From an uncultured Mollicutes bacterium (lineage in GTDB: Bacteria; Bacillota_I; Bacilli_A; ML615J-28; CAG-313), in the NCBI GenBank assembly GCA_900538885.1, contig UQAI01000069.1:1-6469 (forward strand): DNA of 6,469 bases, given 5' to 3'. Each line of letters begins with the position of its first letter. Position 1 is the stretch's first letter. Under the pieces are notes generated by a model that saw only the letters and a list, made by a program, of their open reading frames with translations, was not told the origin of the DNA and made no database searches. The position numbers and the translations under genes were made by a program. Shown one piece after another: positions 5,944 through 6,469 of this stretch.

Positions 5944-6469
5944 TTTCATCTTCCTCCGCCATATGCATAATTTTTTCTAAATCAATTTGTTCAAATTTAT
6001 AATATACCCCCGCAGTTAGTTTAATACCTAAAAGGGTAGGTAAGCTAATACCAAAAAGTAACCATATTGGGGTTGCGATAGTCCCAATAATTTTCAAAAC
6101 AAACATACCAAAAAGTATTAATGTTGTTACAAAATATCTAAATGAAATATAAAACGATGTTTTAATAATCTCACCAACCGTTAAACTTTCAAAAGTAATC
6201 ATAATTAACGGAATATGTACACAAAGCATTGTGACAACAATACCTAAAATTATCATCACCGCAAGACCTAATTGAAAAATTATATTGTGAGCATCATCTT
6301 GGGCTTGTGCGTAAGAATAGAAATAAAAAGCAAAACCCACCACACCTATTACTACTAAAAGAATAATATTAATTCCAAATGCTTTCCAAAAATAATACTT
6401 AAAATTACTAAAATAACTTTTAAAAATATTAGTTTCATTCATATCATATTTTATTGTAGCATTCATCGC
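5936..6469 (-). CDS. YesL/DUF624-like membrane protein, 5' end outside the window
   Basis: An integral membrane protein whose beginning is cut by the window edge. The visible 176-177 residues (numbered from the Met codon at 6466) hold about four hydrophobic segments near 30-51, 63-90, 108-130 and 131-150, then a charged tail with an acidic run, AEEDENE. The pattern TIKYDMNETNIFKSYFSNFK at 4-23 fits the cytoplasmic loop after the first helix of YesL-type proteins, which are usually about 200-220 residues. The ATG at 6464-6466 is therefore probably internal: the codon before it (GCG, 6467-6469) is also open, and a first helix is missing. YesL-type genes commonly neighbour carbohydrate ABC-transporter genes and are thought to be accessory; no activity is known to me. 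The gene overlaps namZ by 8 nt, placing it in the same transcript. Membrane nature is clear and family assignment moderately sure. Another small multi-pass family remains possible. Confidence 0.75.
   Translation of the reverse strand, partial: AMNATIKYDMNETNIFKSYFSNFKYYFWKAFGINIILLVVIGVVGFAFYFYSYAQAQDDAHNIIFQLGLAVMIILGIVVTMLCVHIPLIMITFESLTVGEIIKTSFYISFRYFVTTLILFGMFVLKIIGTIATPIWLLFGISLPTLLGIKLTAGVYYKFEQIDLEKIMHMAEEDENE
5953..5957 (-). promoter_or_regulatory. Ribosome binding site deciding the namZ start
   Basis: GGAGG on the minus strand, inside the 3' end of the YesL-like gene. The spacing is 3 nt to the ATG at 5949 and 9 nt to the ATG at 5943, favouring the latter. The site encodes part of the acidic tail of the membrane protein, which implies coupling. 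Confidence 0.7.

Noticed and set aside
1..6469. Mobile element, CRISPR array, tRNA, riboswitch or toxin-antitoxin system
   Set aside because: No repeats of array type, no transposase or integrase motifs, no RNA-gene signatures and no intergenic room; the genes fill the window.

Overview
The window is AT-rich throughout (roughly 30% GC by eye). Seven genes are packed head to tail, all on the minus strand, so transcription runs from position 6469 down to 39. The standard genetic code fits: the in-frame tryptophans I checked are TGG. Five genes stop with TAA, two with TAG and none with TGA. AT content, strong Shine-Dalgarno (SD) sites and family affinities suggest a low-GC Bacillota or Mycoplasmatota-type bacterium, for example an Erysipelotrichia, Izemoplasma or Acholeplasma-like lineage. 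That placement is inference, and no genus can be named from this sequence.

Layout in transcription order: a 5'-truncated YesL/DUF624-type membrane protein (6469-5936); a NamZ/DUF1343 exo-N-acetylmuramidase without a signal peptide (5943-4795); a MupG/DUF871 6-phospho-N-acetylmuramidase (4784-3741); a BadF/BadG-type amino-sugar kinase, plausibly a MurNAc/GlcNAc kinase (3748-2828); AnmK, anhydro-MurNAc kinase (2819-1692); MurQ, MurNAc-6-phosphate etherase (1690-773); and a serine alpha/beta hydrolase resembling cinnamoyl/feruloyl esterases (773-39). The junctions are an 8-nt overlap, a 10-nt gap, an 8-nt overlap, an 8-nt gap, a 1-nt gap and a 1-nt overlap. This is almost certainly one operon, with most SD sites lying inside or against the end of the preceding gene. 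No promoter is visible, so the transcript must begin upstream, beyond position 6469.

The genes form a coherent cytoplasmic pathway for salvaging peptidoglycan sugars. NamZ would release MurNAc from the non-reducing end of imported muropeptides or disaccharides, and the BadF-type kinase could phosphorylate it. MupG would split MurNAc-6-P-GlcNAc, and AnmK would convert 1,6-anhydro-MurNAc to MurNAc-6-P. All three routes meet at MurNAc-6-P, which MurQ cleaves to GlcNAc-6-P and D-lactate. The importer, the NagA/NagB steps and any MurR-type regulator are not in the window. The YesL-type gene hints at a sugar ABC transporter upstream. The job of the terminal hydrolase is unknown.

Each family is known. 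The unusual points are the combination of three entry routes, an intracellular NamZ, the altered motifs of the kinase and the coupled esterase-like gene. I found no mobile element, CRISPR array, tRNA or rRNA. The only non-coding stretch longer than 10 nt is positions 1-38.
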